NCBI GenBank assembly: GCA_017476965.1
Contig: JAFUXX010000044.1
Coordinates: 1-6,029, forward strand
Source: Kiritimatiellia bacterium
GTDB lineage: Bacteria; Verrucomicrobiota; Kiritimatiellia; RFP12; UBA3636
DNA: 6,029 nucleotides
Reading direction: 5' to 3'
Under the pieces are notes generated by a model. The model was not told where the DNA came from, searched no databases, and saw only the letters and a list, made by a program, of their open reading frames with translations. This document shows positions 1 through 4,439 of this stretch, piece by piece (position 1 is the stretch's first letter; every line of letters begins with the position of its first letter). Made by a program: the position numbers and the translations under genes.

Positions 1-214
1 CGCGTCGGTCGCGGGGCTCGCGCTCTTCTGCGCGATGACTTTCGCCGCCGGGTTCGGCGCCGTGGTGCCGATCGTTCTCGACAGGTTCGGGATCGACACC
101 GCCGTCGCGTCCGGGCCGTTCATCTCGGTGATGGACGACATCTCGGCGCTTTTGATCTACTACGGCGTTTCCCTCGCCGTGTTTTCGCGCCTCATCCCGG
201 CCGCGGTCGGGTAG
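1..214 (+). CDS. mgtE: MgtE-type magnesium channel, C-terminal fragment
   Basis: This is the last 70 codons of a gene that begins before the window; the reading frame starts at base 2 and stops with TAG at 212-214. The translation is mostly hydrophobic. It contains a membrane segment (LALFCAMTFAAGFGAVVPIV), a short loop LDRFGIDTAVASGPF, then SVMDDISALLIYYGVSLAVF. The order 'P-hydrophobic-GID-AVASGPF-D-(I/V)-LLIY' is characteristic of the last two transmembrane helices of the MgtE Mg2+ channel. In that family the acidic residue of the final helix lines the ion pore, and here VMDDIS keeps it. MgtE imports Mg2+ across the inner membrane and is gated by cytoplasmic N and CBS domains, which would lie upstream of the window. 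The gene converges with hisF, with only 30 bases between the two stops. Family assignment is strong; the state of the missing N-terminal part cannot be judged. Confidence 0.88.
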   Translation, partial: ASVAGLALFCAMTFAAGFGAVVPIVLDRFGIDTAVASGPFISVMDDISALLIYYGVSLAVFSRLIPAAVG

Positions 215-222
215 GGCAGGCG

Positions 223-240
223 GTCGGCGGCGCCGCCGAC
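223..240. terminator. Perfect GC palindrome between convergent mgtE and hisF
   Basis: GTCGGCGGCGCCGCCGAC is a perfect 18-base palindrome in the 30-base gap between the stop codons of mgtE (+) and hisF (-). It can fold as a 7-bp stem with a GCGC loop on either strand. Position and symmetry suit a shared bidirectional terminator. No T-run follows on either side, so intrinsic termination is not proven and the call is inference. Confidence 0.45.
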
Positions 241-244
241 GTCG

Positions 245-1024
245 CTACGCCGTCAGCCTGACGGGTACGCCCATCGCGGCCAGGTCCGCCTTGATGCGGC
301 CTATCGTCCATTCGCCGGTGTGGAGCATTCCGGCGACGATGGCGGCGTCCGCTCCCGCGATTTCGAACGCGTCGCGCAGGTGCTCGGGGCGCCCGGCCCC
401 GCCGCTCGCCACGACCGGCACTCCGACCGCGCGCGCGATGCGGCCCGTGATTTCGAGTTCGAAACCGCCGCGGGTGCCGTCCGCGTCAACGGAGTTCACG
501 ACTATTTCCCCGGCCCCGAGGTCCTCCGCGCGCTTGGCCCACTCCACGGCGTCGATGCCCGTGCGGTTGCGGAACCCGCGCGTCGTTATTTCGTAGCCCG
601 ACGGGCAGCGGACGAGGTCGTCCGTTTTCACCGGATCCATTCCCAGTACCACGCATTGCGAGCCGAACGCGCGGGCGCCTTCGGCGATCACTTGCGGCGA
701 AGCCACGGCGAGGGAGTTCACGGAAACCTTTTCCGCCCCGGCGAGCAGGATCGCTTCCATGTCCGCGACGCTCGAAACGCCGCCGCCGACGGCGAACGGG
801 ATGCGGACGGCGCGCGCGACGCGGGCGACCATGTCGAGGTCCGTCTTCCGCCGTTCGTGCGACGCCGTGATGTCGTACACGACCAGCTCGTCGCAGCCGT
901 CCTCGTAATACTTCGCGGCGAGTTCGACCGGGTCGCCCAGATCGACGTTGTTCTGGAATTTCACCCCTTTCGTGACCCTGTTGAGGATCACGTCGAGGCA
1001 AGGGATTATCCGGCGCTTCAGCAT
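245..1024 (-). CDS. hisF: Imidazole glycerol phosphate synthase, cyclase subunit HisF
   Basis: This 259-residue (beta/alpha)8-barrel protein has the normal HisF length. HisF uses ammonia supplied by HisH to convert PRFAR into imidazole glycerol phosphate and AICAR, linking histidine and purine synthesis in the cytoplasm. The start MLKRRIIPCLDV places the catalytic aspartate at D11. The second catalytic aspartate is D130 in VVLGMDP. Phosphate-binding turns are visible at 80-82 (VGGG) and 207-211 (SGGAG), and the conserved segment NSVDADGT is at 177-184. The frame stays open upstream to 1204, but the ATG at 1024 is chosen because the family begins there, because GGAGG sits 7 bases upstream, and because a good promoter lies at 1068-1096 inside the longer frame. 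No other his gene is visible, so it appears to be its own transcription unit. Codon use matches the neighbours and nothing looks damaged. Confidence 0.97.
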   Translation of the reverse strand: MLKRRIIPCLDVILNRVTKGVKFQNNVDLGDPVELAAKYYEDGCDELVVYDITASHERRKTDLDMVARVARAVRIPFAVGGGVSSVADMEAILLAGAEKVSVNSLAVASPQVIAEGARAFGSQCVVLGMDPVKTDDLVRCPSGYEITTRGFRNRTGIDAVEWAKRAEDLGAGEIVVNSVDADGTRGGFELEITGRIARAVGVPVVASGGAGRPEHLRDAFEIAGADAAIVAGMLHTGEWTIGRIKADLAAMGVPVRLTA

Positions 1025-1031
1025 GGCGTTT

Positions 1032-1036
1032 CCTCC
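1032..1036 (-). promoter_or_regulatory. hisF ribosome binding site
   Basis: On the minus strand GGAGG is followed by AAACGCC and then the ATG of hisF, a 7-base spacing. This perfect Shine-Dalgarno core decides the start at 1024 over the longer open frame. Confidence 0.85.
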
Positions 1037-1067
1037 GTGCGGCCTTTCACTCCGCGCGACGCGCGGC

Positions 1068-1096
1068 ATTCTACCCGGAACGCCCTCCTCGTTCAA
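1068..1096 (-). promoter_or_regulatory. Predicted sigma70-type promoter of hisF
   Basis: On the minus strand TTGAAC (1096-1091, 4 of 6 to TTGACA) and TAGAAT (1073-1068, 5 of 6 to TATAAT) are separated by exactly 17 bases. Transcription would begin near 1061, giving a leader of about 37 bases that contains the GGAGG site. No attenuator-like His-codon leader peptide or T-box structure is visible in this short leader. Confidence 0.7.
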
Positions 1097-1116
1097 CGCC
1101 CGCCCCGCGCCGGCAA

Positions 1117-1145
1117 TTGCGCCGGCACGCCGCGGATGGTATCCT
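1117..1145 (+). promoter_or_regulatory. Weak candidate promoter of the EEP gene
   Basis: TTGCGC (1117-1122) and TATCCT (1140-1145) are spaced by 17 bases, about 38 bases before the ATG at 1183. Matches to consensus are 3 of 6 and 4 of 6. The -35 overlaps a repeated GCGCCGGC (1107-1114 and 1119-1126, separated by AATT). This repeat could form a small hairpin or an operator between the divergent hisF and EEP genes. The evidence is position and spacing only. Confidence 0.3.
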
Positions 1146-1182
1146 TCGCCGCGCCGCCGCGGTGCGCGGCGCTCCGAAATCC

Positions 1183-2064
1183 ATGGAAAACAGTTCTTCG
1201 ACAATCCGCGTCCTTTCGTTCAACCTCCGCATGGCCCCGGCCGAGCGCCAAACGTCCCACGCCTGGCCGCTGCGCCGCGACGTCTGCCGCGACGTGATAT
1301 CCGGCGGCGGTTTCGATTTCGTCGGCACGCAGGAAGCCTGGTTTTCCCCGGAGGAGCCGGACGTCGACCAGGCCGGCGACCTCTCGCGCTCGCTTCCCGA
1401 GTACGGCATGTTCGGCACCTCGCGCGACGCCGATCCCGCCCGCGGCGAGGGAACTCCGGTTTTCTACCGCAAGGACCGCTGGGAGCTCGACGCTTCGGCC
1501 AACGGCGTTCTCTGGCTTTCGGACACGCCCGAGGTCCGCGCTTCGCGTCTTGCGGACGCCACCCACTCGCGCATGCTCGTCTGGGGCCGCTTCCACGAGC
1601 TTTCCGGCGGCCGTCGCACCGGCCGCACCGTGCTCTTTTCCAACACGCACCTCGACTACCTTTTCGAACACACGGCGTTTCTCCAGGCCGCGATCTGCGA
1701 CCGCCTCCTCGCCGGCCGCGTGCGGCCCGGCGAGCCCGTGATCCTCACCGGCGACTTCAACATGTACGAAGGTTCGTGGCCGGTCCGCTACTTGCTTGGC
1801 GAAAAGCTCCCCACGTCGCCGACCGTTCCCGATGCCCCGCTGCCGCTGCGCGAGGCGTGGCGCGCGCTCCATCCCGGCGAGCCCGACGCCCGCACGTTCC
1901 AGGGCTGGTGCGAACGCGGCACCGAAGACCGCCGCATCGATTACGTGTTCTTCGGCGGCGGGCTGCGTCCGCTCGCCGCGCGGATCGACTCCGAACGCCG
2001 CGGCGGTGTCCTTCCTTCCGACCACTATCCGCTCGCTGCCGAGTTCGCCTTGCAGTCCTTTTGA
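1183..2064 (+). CDS. Endonuclease/exonuclease/phosphatase (EEP) family hydrolase
   Basis: This 293-residue protein carries the full motif set of the EEP fold shared by DNase I, exonuclease III, sphingomyelinases and inositol phosphatases. The motifs are SFNLR with N14, VGTQE with metal-binding E51, VFYRKDRW at 93-100 and WLSDTP at 111-116. They continue with SNTHLD (H156, D158), TGDFN (D191, N193), RIDYVFF (D253) and SDHYPL (D280, H281). All catalytic and Mg2+-binding residues are present. No signal peptide is seen, so it probably acts in the cytoplasm. EEP enzymes cleave phosphodiester or phosphomonoester bonds. The WLSDTP and RIDYVF pattern resembles bacterial secreted or metabolic EEP hydrolases more than the DNA-repair Xth group, but the substrate cannot be read from sequence. 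ATG 1183 is preferred to a TTG at 1117 because homology begins at IRVLSFN. No clear Shine-Dalgarno precedes it. It is divergent from hisF and convergent with the flavodoxin gene. Confidence 0.88.
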   Translation: MENSSSTIRVLSFNLRMAPAERQTSHAWPLRRDVCRDVISGGGFDFVGTQEAWFSPEEPDVDQAGDLSRSLPEYGMFGTSRDADPARGEGTPVFYRKDRWELDASANGVLWLSDTPEVRASRLADATHSRMLVWGRFHELSGGRRTGRTVLFSNTHLDYLFEHTAFLQAAICDRLLAGRVRPGEPVILTGDFNMYEGSWPVRYLLGEKLPTSPTVPDAPLPLREAWRALHPGEPDARTFQGWCERGTEDRRIDYVFFGGGLRPLAARIDSERRGGVLPSDHYPLAAEFALQSF

Positions 2065-2078
2065 CCCGCGCCGCCGCC

Positions 2079-2096
2079 GCCGGTCAGAGCTCCGGC
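2079..2096. terminator. Small hairpin after the EEP gene
   Basis: GCCGG (2079-2083) can pair with CCGGC (2092-2096) around an 8-base loop, 15 bases after the EEP stop. A second short hairpin, GCCG-TTTTTT-CGGC, lies farther along. Neither is followed by a proper T-tract, so termination here is a guess from location. Confidence 0.25.
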
Positions 2097-2229
2097 AGCA
2101 GCGCGGCGACGCCGAACGGCGGCAGCTCCAACGCGTCGCTTCGCCGTTTTTTCGGCACCGCCGGTCCCCGGAAGCGACGGCGCCCGGTCCGGTGCGTTCG
2201 CCTGCGCAAGGACGCGTTGCTTCCGCGGG
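2084..2229 (-). pseudogene. Possible C-terminal remnant of a glycoside hydrolase
   Basis: The minus-strand stretch between the flavodoxin and EEP genes reads open to a TGA at 2084-2086 and ends with the residues ALELPPFGVAALLPEL. A final strand of the type 'L-x-LPP(F/Y)-(G/S)-V-A-x-L' is common at the C-terminus of glycoside hydrolases, in the beta-sandwich domain that follows the barrel. Upstream of this tail the translation becomes arginine-rich and low in complexity, with no domain. No start codon or ribosome site belongs to it. It may be the last scrap of a deleted gene, or a chance open frame in GC-rich DNA. It lies in the same frame as a longer minus-strand ORF that is otherwise a shadow of the flavodoxin gene. 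Confidence 0.25.
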
Positions 2230-2823
2230 CTAGGGCGCGGGCTTGGCGAACGGACGGGCCCAGTCCGCCAAGTCGTCGGCCGAGGCGGTTCCGCGGAAGC
2301 GGCGGCCGTTCTCGACCTTCGCCTCGGGGGCGAGTGCCTGGAGGTTCGCGGTGGAGTCGCCCATGCCGCTGCCGCCCGAAGTCGCGAAGGGCACTACGGT
2401 CTTGCCCGCGAGCGCGGCCGCGTTGCTTTCGACGAAGGTGTCGATCACGGACGGCTCGCGGTACCACCAGATTGGGAACCCGACGTAGACCGTCGCATAG
2501 TCCGCGAAGTTCGTGACTGCGCCGACGATGGCCGGGCGGCTCGCCCGGTCGGCCATCTCGACGGAACTGCGGGACTTCTTGTCGCGCCAGTCGAGATCGG
2601 CTGCGGTGTAGGGCTTTTCGGGAACGATTTCGAAGATGTCGGCACCGATCGCGCCGGCGAGGCGTTCGGCGACTCCTTTCGTGGTCCCGGTGGCGGAGAA
2701 GTAGGCGACGAGAGTCTTTGGCATGGCGGCGGATTCCGTTTTGTCGTTTGCCGGCGAATCCTGTGCGCATCCGCACAGCGGCAGCGCAACGATGGCTGCA
2801 AGAAGCTTGATTGTGCTTTTCAT
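2230..2823 (-). CDS. Lipoprotein with flavodoxin domain
   Basis: This 197-residue protein starts with a lipoprotein signal peptide: MKSTIK, a hydrophobic run, then LPLCGC with lipobox L16-C17-G18-C19, where C19 would be lipidated. After a short polar linker comes a flavodoxin fold: TLVAYFSATGTTKG (38-50) with the FMN phosphate-binding loop at S43-T48, then YVGFPIWWYREP (113-124), and VVPFATSGGSGMGDS (143-157) for the isoalloxazine loops. This layout is typical of flavodoxin-4-type proteins, which use FMN as a one- or two-electron carrier. Export implies function at the outer side of the cytoplasmic membrane or in the periplasm, possibly in reductive metabolism or quinone chemistry; the partner is unknown. 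ATG 2823 is chosen for the signal peptide; the RBS is poor (GGGGG only one base before ATG). A second start at M34 would yield a soluble cytoplasmic flavodoxin. Confidence 0.87.
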   Translation of the reverse strand: MKSTIKLLAAIVALPLCGCAQDSPANDKTESAAMPKTLVAYFSATGTTKGVAERLAGAIGADIFEIVPEKPYTAADLDWRDKKSRSSVEMADRASRPAIVGAVTNFADYATVYVGFPIWWYREPSVIDTFVESNAAALAGKTVVPFATSGGSGMGDSTANLQALAPEAKVENGRRFRGTASADDLADWARPFAKPAP

Positions 2824-2830
2824 GCCCCCA

Positions 2831-2839
2831 ATCGTACCA
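2831..2839 (-). promoter_or_regulatory. Possible extended -10 element for the flavodoxin gene
   Basis: TGGTACGAT on the minus strand fits the TGn-TANNAT form of an extended -10 box (4 of 6 in the hexamer). No convincing -35 is found 16-18 bases upstream. If used, transcription would start almost at the ATG and give a nearly leaderless mRNA, which would agree with the missing Shine-Dalgarno. Confidence 0.28.
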
Positions 2840-2898
2840 CACCTTCCCCCTAAACTCCACCCCATGTTCCGGCCGGTACAAACTCTCCGTGCGCCTCC

Positions 2899-3016
2899 CT
2901 GCCGCTCCATCGGCGGTCCCGTGCTCCGCTTCGCCTCTTCGTGAGCCGATCCGCGTTCCATCTGCGAAAAGCTCCGCTGGGCCTCTTTGTGAGCCGATCC
3001 GCCGATTCATCGGCGG
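2899..3016. repeat. REP-like repeat array, downstream of the RAYT gene (3 units)
   Basis: Three tandem units begin at about 2900, 2952 and 3000. Each starts with a 'CGCC...CATCGGCG'-like core followed by a spacer containing CTCCGCT, GCCTCTT and GTGAGCCGATC; spacing is 52 then 48 bases. The first two cores are degenerate (TGCCGCTCCATCGGCGG and CGCGTTCCATCTGCG). The last is the perfect palindrome CCGCCGATTCATCGGCGG, 3 bases before the RAYT stop codon. The units share sequence and orientation with the array at 4043-4289. The spacers are near-identical to one another, which excludes CRISPR. This is the expected structure of REP/BIME elements mobilised by a RAYT. Confidence 0.85.
2999..3016. repeat. 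Perfect REP palindrome, copy 1
   Basis: CCGCCGATTCATCGGCGG is an exact inverted repeat with 8-bp arms around TC, or a 7-bp stem with a TTCA loop. It is identical to the copies at 4238-4255 and 4272-4289. An extra right arm ATCGGCGG follows at 3022-3029, inside the end of the RAYT gene. Confidence 0.9.
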
Positions 3017-3019
3017 GGA

Positions 3020-4000
3020 TCATCGGCGGCAATCAGCGATTGCCCTCGCCAGATCGTTGTTCCTGTGGCAATTGTCCCAATTGCAGCCTTGCACCTCTTC
3101 GGGAAATGCCGAGAGGATCAGCAGCCTGCTTTCGGCCAGGTTTTCGAGTTGCCTGCCATGCGGCTTCCACTCCTTGAGGCCGTAGGGGAGCATCCGGATC
3201 ACGCGCACTCTGGGAATCTTGGAAAAGGCGCGCAGTGCCTCCTTTTCTCCCGGCGAAATGAAGCCCCCGATCGGGATCGCCCCGCGTTGCACCTGCTCGC
3301 ACCAACCGGCAATCGTGCGCTGGCGCTCCGATTCGTCGGCTCGCCGGCTCACCACTATCGGCAGCAGCACCGGGTAGTCCAGCAGCGCCAGATCGCCGAG
3401 GCAATCCCACCGCAGATCCGGCGCGGCCGCGGCGAGCCGTGGGTGCGCCGCTGCGCGCACTGTCCGGAGCAGGTGGCGGTTTTCCCGTCGCAGCTGCGCG
3501 CGCCGCGGATTGGCGGCCGTGTATTCGCGGAAAGTGTCGAGCATTTCGGCATCGACCGAAACCCAGTCGTGGAAGTTCTCGTGGAAAACCGGTCCGTTCT
3601 CCCCGAGGAGTTTGTGTATTGCGCGCGTGGCCCGAGCCTTCGCCCGCCGCACCCACCAGCCTAGGGGGTGGCCGCTGCCGGGCTTCATCGCGACCACTCC
3701 GTGAAAATGGTCCGGCATGGTCGCGTATTCCCGGAGCGCGATTTGCGGGCATTCCTCCGCCATCTTGAGCCATGCCGCCTCCATCGCCTCTCCGCAAGGA
3801 GTCGGCACGGCTTTGTAGTTCTCGATGCGGGAAAGAATCGGCCGCCGCGGCTCGGTGGAGAAGGTGATCAGATAGTAGCCCCAGCCCTCGTAATCGTGCC
3901 CGCTCCACCGCCGGTATCCGGGCAAGGCACCGCCGCCGCCGTTTAATCGGCGGTCACGCTCTGGAGAGTGCGTTTGGGCCTGCGTTTCCACGCGGTTCAT
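3020..4000 (-). CDS. REP-associated tyrosine transposase (RAYT, Y1/HxH type) with C-terminal SLOG/DprA-like domain
   Basis: This 326-residue protein is flanked by the repeats it probably recognises. Residues 29-172 form a Y1 transposase (TnpA_REP) domain: YRRWSGHDYEGWGYYLITFST opens the fold. The metal-binding HxH is H98-F99-H100 in YATMPDHFHGVV, the basic helix is WWVRRAKARATR (115-126), and the nucleophile is Y160 in FREYTAANPRRA. Such enzymes nick and join single-stranded REP hairpins. Residues 205-323 are an added domain, with ALLDYPVLLPIVVSRR, GAIPIGGFISPGEKEALR, a strand VRVIRMLPYG, SRLLILSAF and NNDLARAIAD. This order resembles SLOG/DprA-type Rossmann domains that bind nucleotides or DNA; that assignment is from pattern memory. 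Typical RAYTs are about 150-250 residues. ATG 4000 is used; a GTG at 4015 is possible and neither has a good RBS. The final codons lie in repeat sequence. All catalytic residues are intact, so it may be active. Confidence 0.88.
   Translation of the reverse strand: MNRVETQAQTHSPERDRRLNGGGGALPGYRRWSGHDYEGWGYYLITFSTEPRRPILSRIENYKAVPTPCGEAMEAAWLKMAEECPQIALREYATMPDHFHGVVAMKPGSGHPLGWWVRRAKARATRAIHKLLGENGPVFHENFHDWVSVDAEMLDTFREYTAANPRRAQLRRENRHLLRTVRAAAHPRLAAAAPDLRWDCLGDLALLDYPVLLPIVVSRRADESERQRTIAGWCEQVQRGAIPIGGFISPGEKEALRAFSKIPRVRVIRMLPYGLKEWKPHGRQLENLAESRLLILSAFPEEVQGCNWDNCHRNNDLARAIADCRR
3068..3084. repeat. Inverted repeat inside the RAYT 3' coding region
   Basis: GCAATTG-TCC-CAATTGC is a 7-bp perfect stem with a 3-base loop. 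On the coding strand it specifies the near-symmetric peptide C-N-W-D-N-C (residues 306-311). It is AT-rich at its core, unlike the GC-rich REP palindromes, and has no obvious role. Confidence 0.5.
3936..3953. repeat. REP-like palindrome within the 5' coding region of the RAYT gene
   Basis: On the gene strand CCGCCGATTAAACGGCGG matches the perfect REP palindrome at 16 of 18 positions and forms a 6-bp stem with loop ATTAAA. It covers codons 16-22 of the transposase (residues RRLNGGG), before the conserved domain begins. It could be a REP-derived extension of the N-terminus, or a target hairpin for autoregulation of the transposase mRNA or gene. Similarity by chance is possible in GC-rich DNA. 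Confidence 0.55.
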
Positions 4001-4237
4001 TGTAGCCAAAGCCACCCCGCGAATCCATCCCTATTTTCGCCCCGCCGCTCCATCGGCGAAAAGCTCCGCTTCGCCGCTCCGTGCGCCGACCCGCCTTACC
4101 ATCGGCGAAAAGCTCCGCCGTGCCTTTTCGTGCGCCGACCCGCCTTACCATCGGCGAAAAGCTCCGCCGTGCCTCTTCGTGCGCCGACCCGCCTTACCAT
4201 CGGCGAAAAGCTCCGCCGTGCCTCTTCGTGCGCCGAC

Positions 4238-4255
4238 CCGCCGATTCATCGGCGG
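4238..4255. repeat. Perfect REP palindrome, copy 2
   Basis: CCGCCGATTCATCGGCGG, identical to the copy beside the RAYT stop codon. The stop codon of the J-domain remnant (TCA on the plus strand, 4246-4248) lies in its loop. Confidence 0.9.
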
Positions 4256-4386
4256 TTTCCCGTGCGCCGATCCGCCGATTCATCGGCGGCGTCGTAGGCC
4301 TGGTTGATTTCCGCGCTCTTCCGGTTCGCAAGTTCAACCCATTCGGGATCAAGGTCCATGCCTTGAATCTTGTCGGGATGGAAAGC
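4246..4386 (-). pseudogene. 3' remnant of a DnaJ (J-domain) gene interrupted by the repeat array
   Basis: The minus strand encodes AFHPDKIQGMD followed by LDPEWVELANRKSAEINQAYDAA. This is the HPD loop and helix III/IV region of a J-domain, of the DjlA/TerB-linked kind in which 'HPDK-(V/I)-QG' and 'ANRK-x-EIN-AY' recur. The J-domain stimulates the DnaK ATPase, and HPD is essential. Helices I and II, which should precede HPD, are missing: upstream the frame reads proline-rich sequence with no start codon, back to the stop of the membrane-protein gene at 4440. After QAYDAA the frame runs into the palindromes (DESADRRTGNRR) and stops within one. The fragment is therefore broken on the 5' side and capped by repeat sequence on the 3' side. 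It probably was the fourth gene of the minus-strand operon. Confidence 0.72.
4272..4289. repeat. Perfect REP palindrome, copy 3 (outer end of the array)
   Basis: CCGCCGATTCATCGGCGG, 34 bases after copy 2. It is the last element of the array; unique DNA (the J-domain remnant) begins immediately to its right, so it marks the array boundary. Confidence 0.9.
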
Positions 4387-4439
4387 AGTGCTGGTTGGTG
4401 GCAACGGACCGGAAGCCGGCCCTGGTCGGGGATGGCGAA

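Larger units (their letters stand above)
4043..4289. repeat. REP-like repeat array, upstream of the RAYT gene (6 units, 49-bp period)
   Basis: Units begin at 4043, 4092, 4141, 4190, 4239 and 4273. The first four steps are exactly 49 bases and the last is 34. The units at 4141 and 4190 are identical, and the one at 4092 differs from them by one base. The core is CGCCTTACCATCGGCG in three units and CGCCGCTCCATCGGCG in the first. It is followed by a spacer of 33 bases (AAAAGCTCCG, then CCGTGCCTCT, then TCGTGCGCCGACC). The last two units carry the perfect palindrome instead. CGCCGA at each unit end can pair with TCGGCG of the next core, so each junction can fold. The 49-base period is not a multiple of three, so the array is unlikely to be coding. 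It shares orientation with the array at 2899-3016 and covers the likely promoter region of the RAYT gene. Confidence 0.92.

Noticed and set aside
1025..1204. N-terminal extension of HisF by 60 residues
   Set aside because: The extension is low-complexity, covers the predicted promoter and the GGAGG site, and HisF proteins start at the MLKRRIIPCLD position.
320..1297. Plus-strand frame of 325 codons opposite hisF
   Set aside because: Antisense shadow with no recognisable domain; the opposite strand encodes an intact HisF.
948..2516. Long plus-strand frame of 522 codons overlapping hisF, the EEP gene and the flavodoxin gene
   Set aside because: Arginine- and proline-rich shadow frame in GC-rich DNA; all three overlapped genes have clear family motifs.
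3033..3908. Second minus-strand frame inside the RAYT gene
   Set aside because: Shadow frame rich in R, G and A with no motifs; the transposase frame has all catalytic residues.
4043..4289. CRISPR array (regular 49-base period)
   Set aside because: The whole unit including the 'spacer' part repeats almost without change, unit length varies (34-52 bases across the two arrays), and no cas gene is present.
2899..4289. Conventional insertion sequence with terminal inverted repeats
   Set aside because: The repeats on both sides are direct tandem arrays of short palindromes; no pair of long terminal inverted repeats or target-site duplication is seen.
3954..4297. Open frames on both strands through the 49-bp repeats, giving repetitive peptides such as AELFADG and FRRWSGG
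   Set aside because: The period is not a multiple of three, each frame reads the repeats only as shifting fragments, and no ribosome site or domain supports translation.
4310..4400. tRNA-like GGTTCGCAAGTTCAACCC segment
   Set aside because: No acceptor or anticodon stem can be formed around it, and the minus strand encodes recognisable J-domain sequence.
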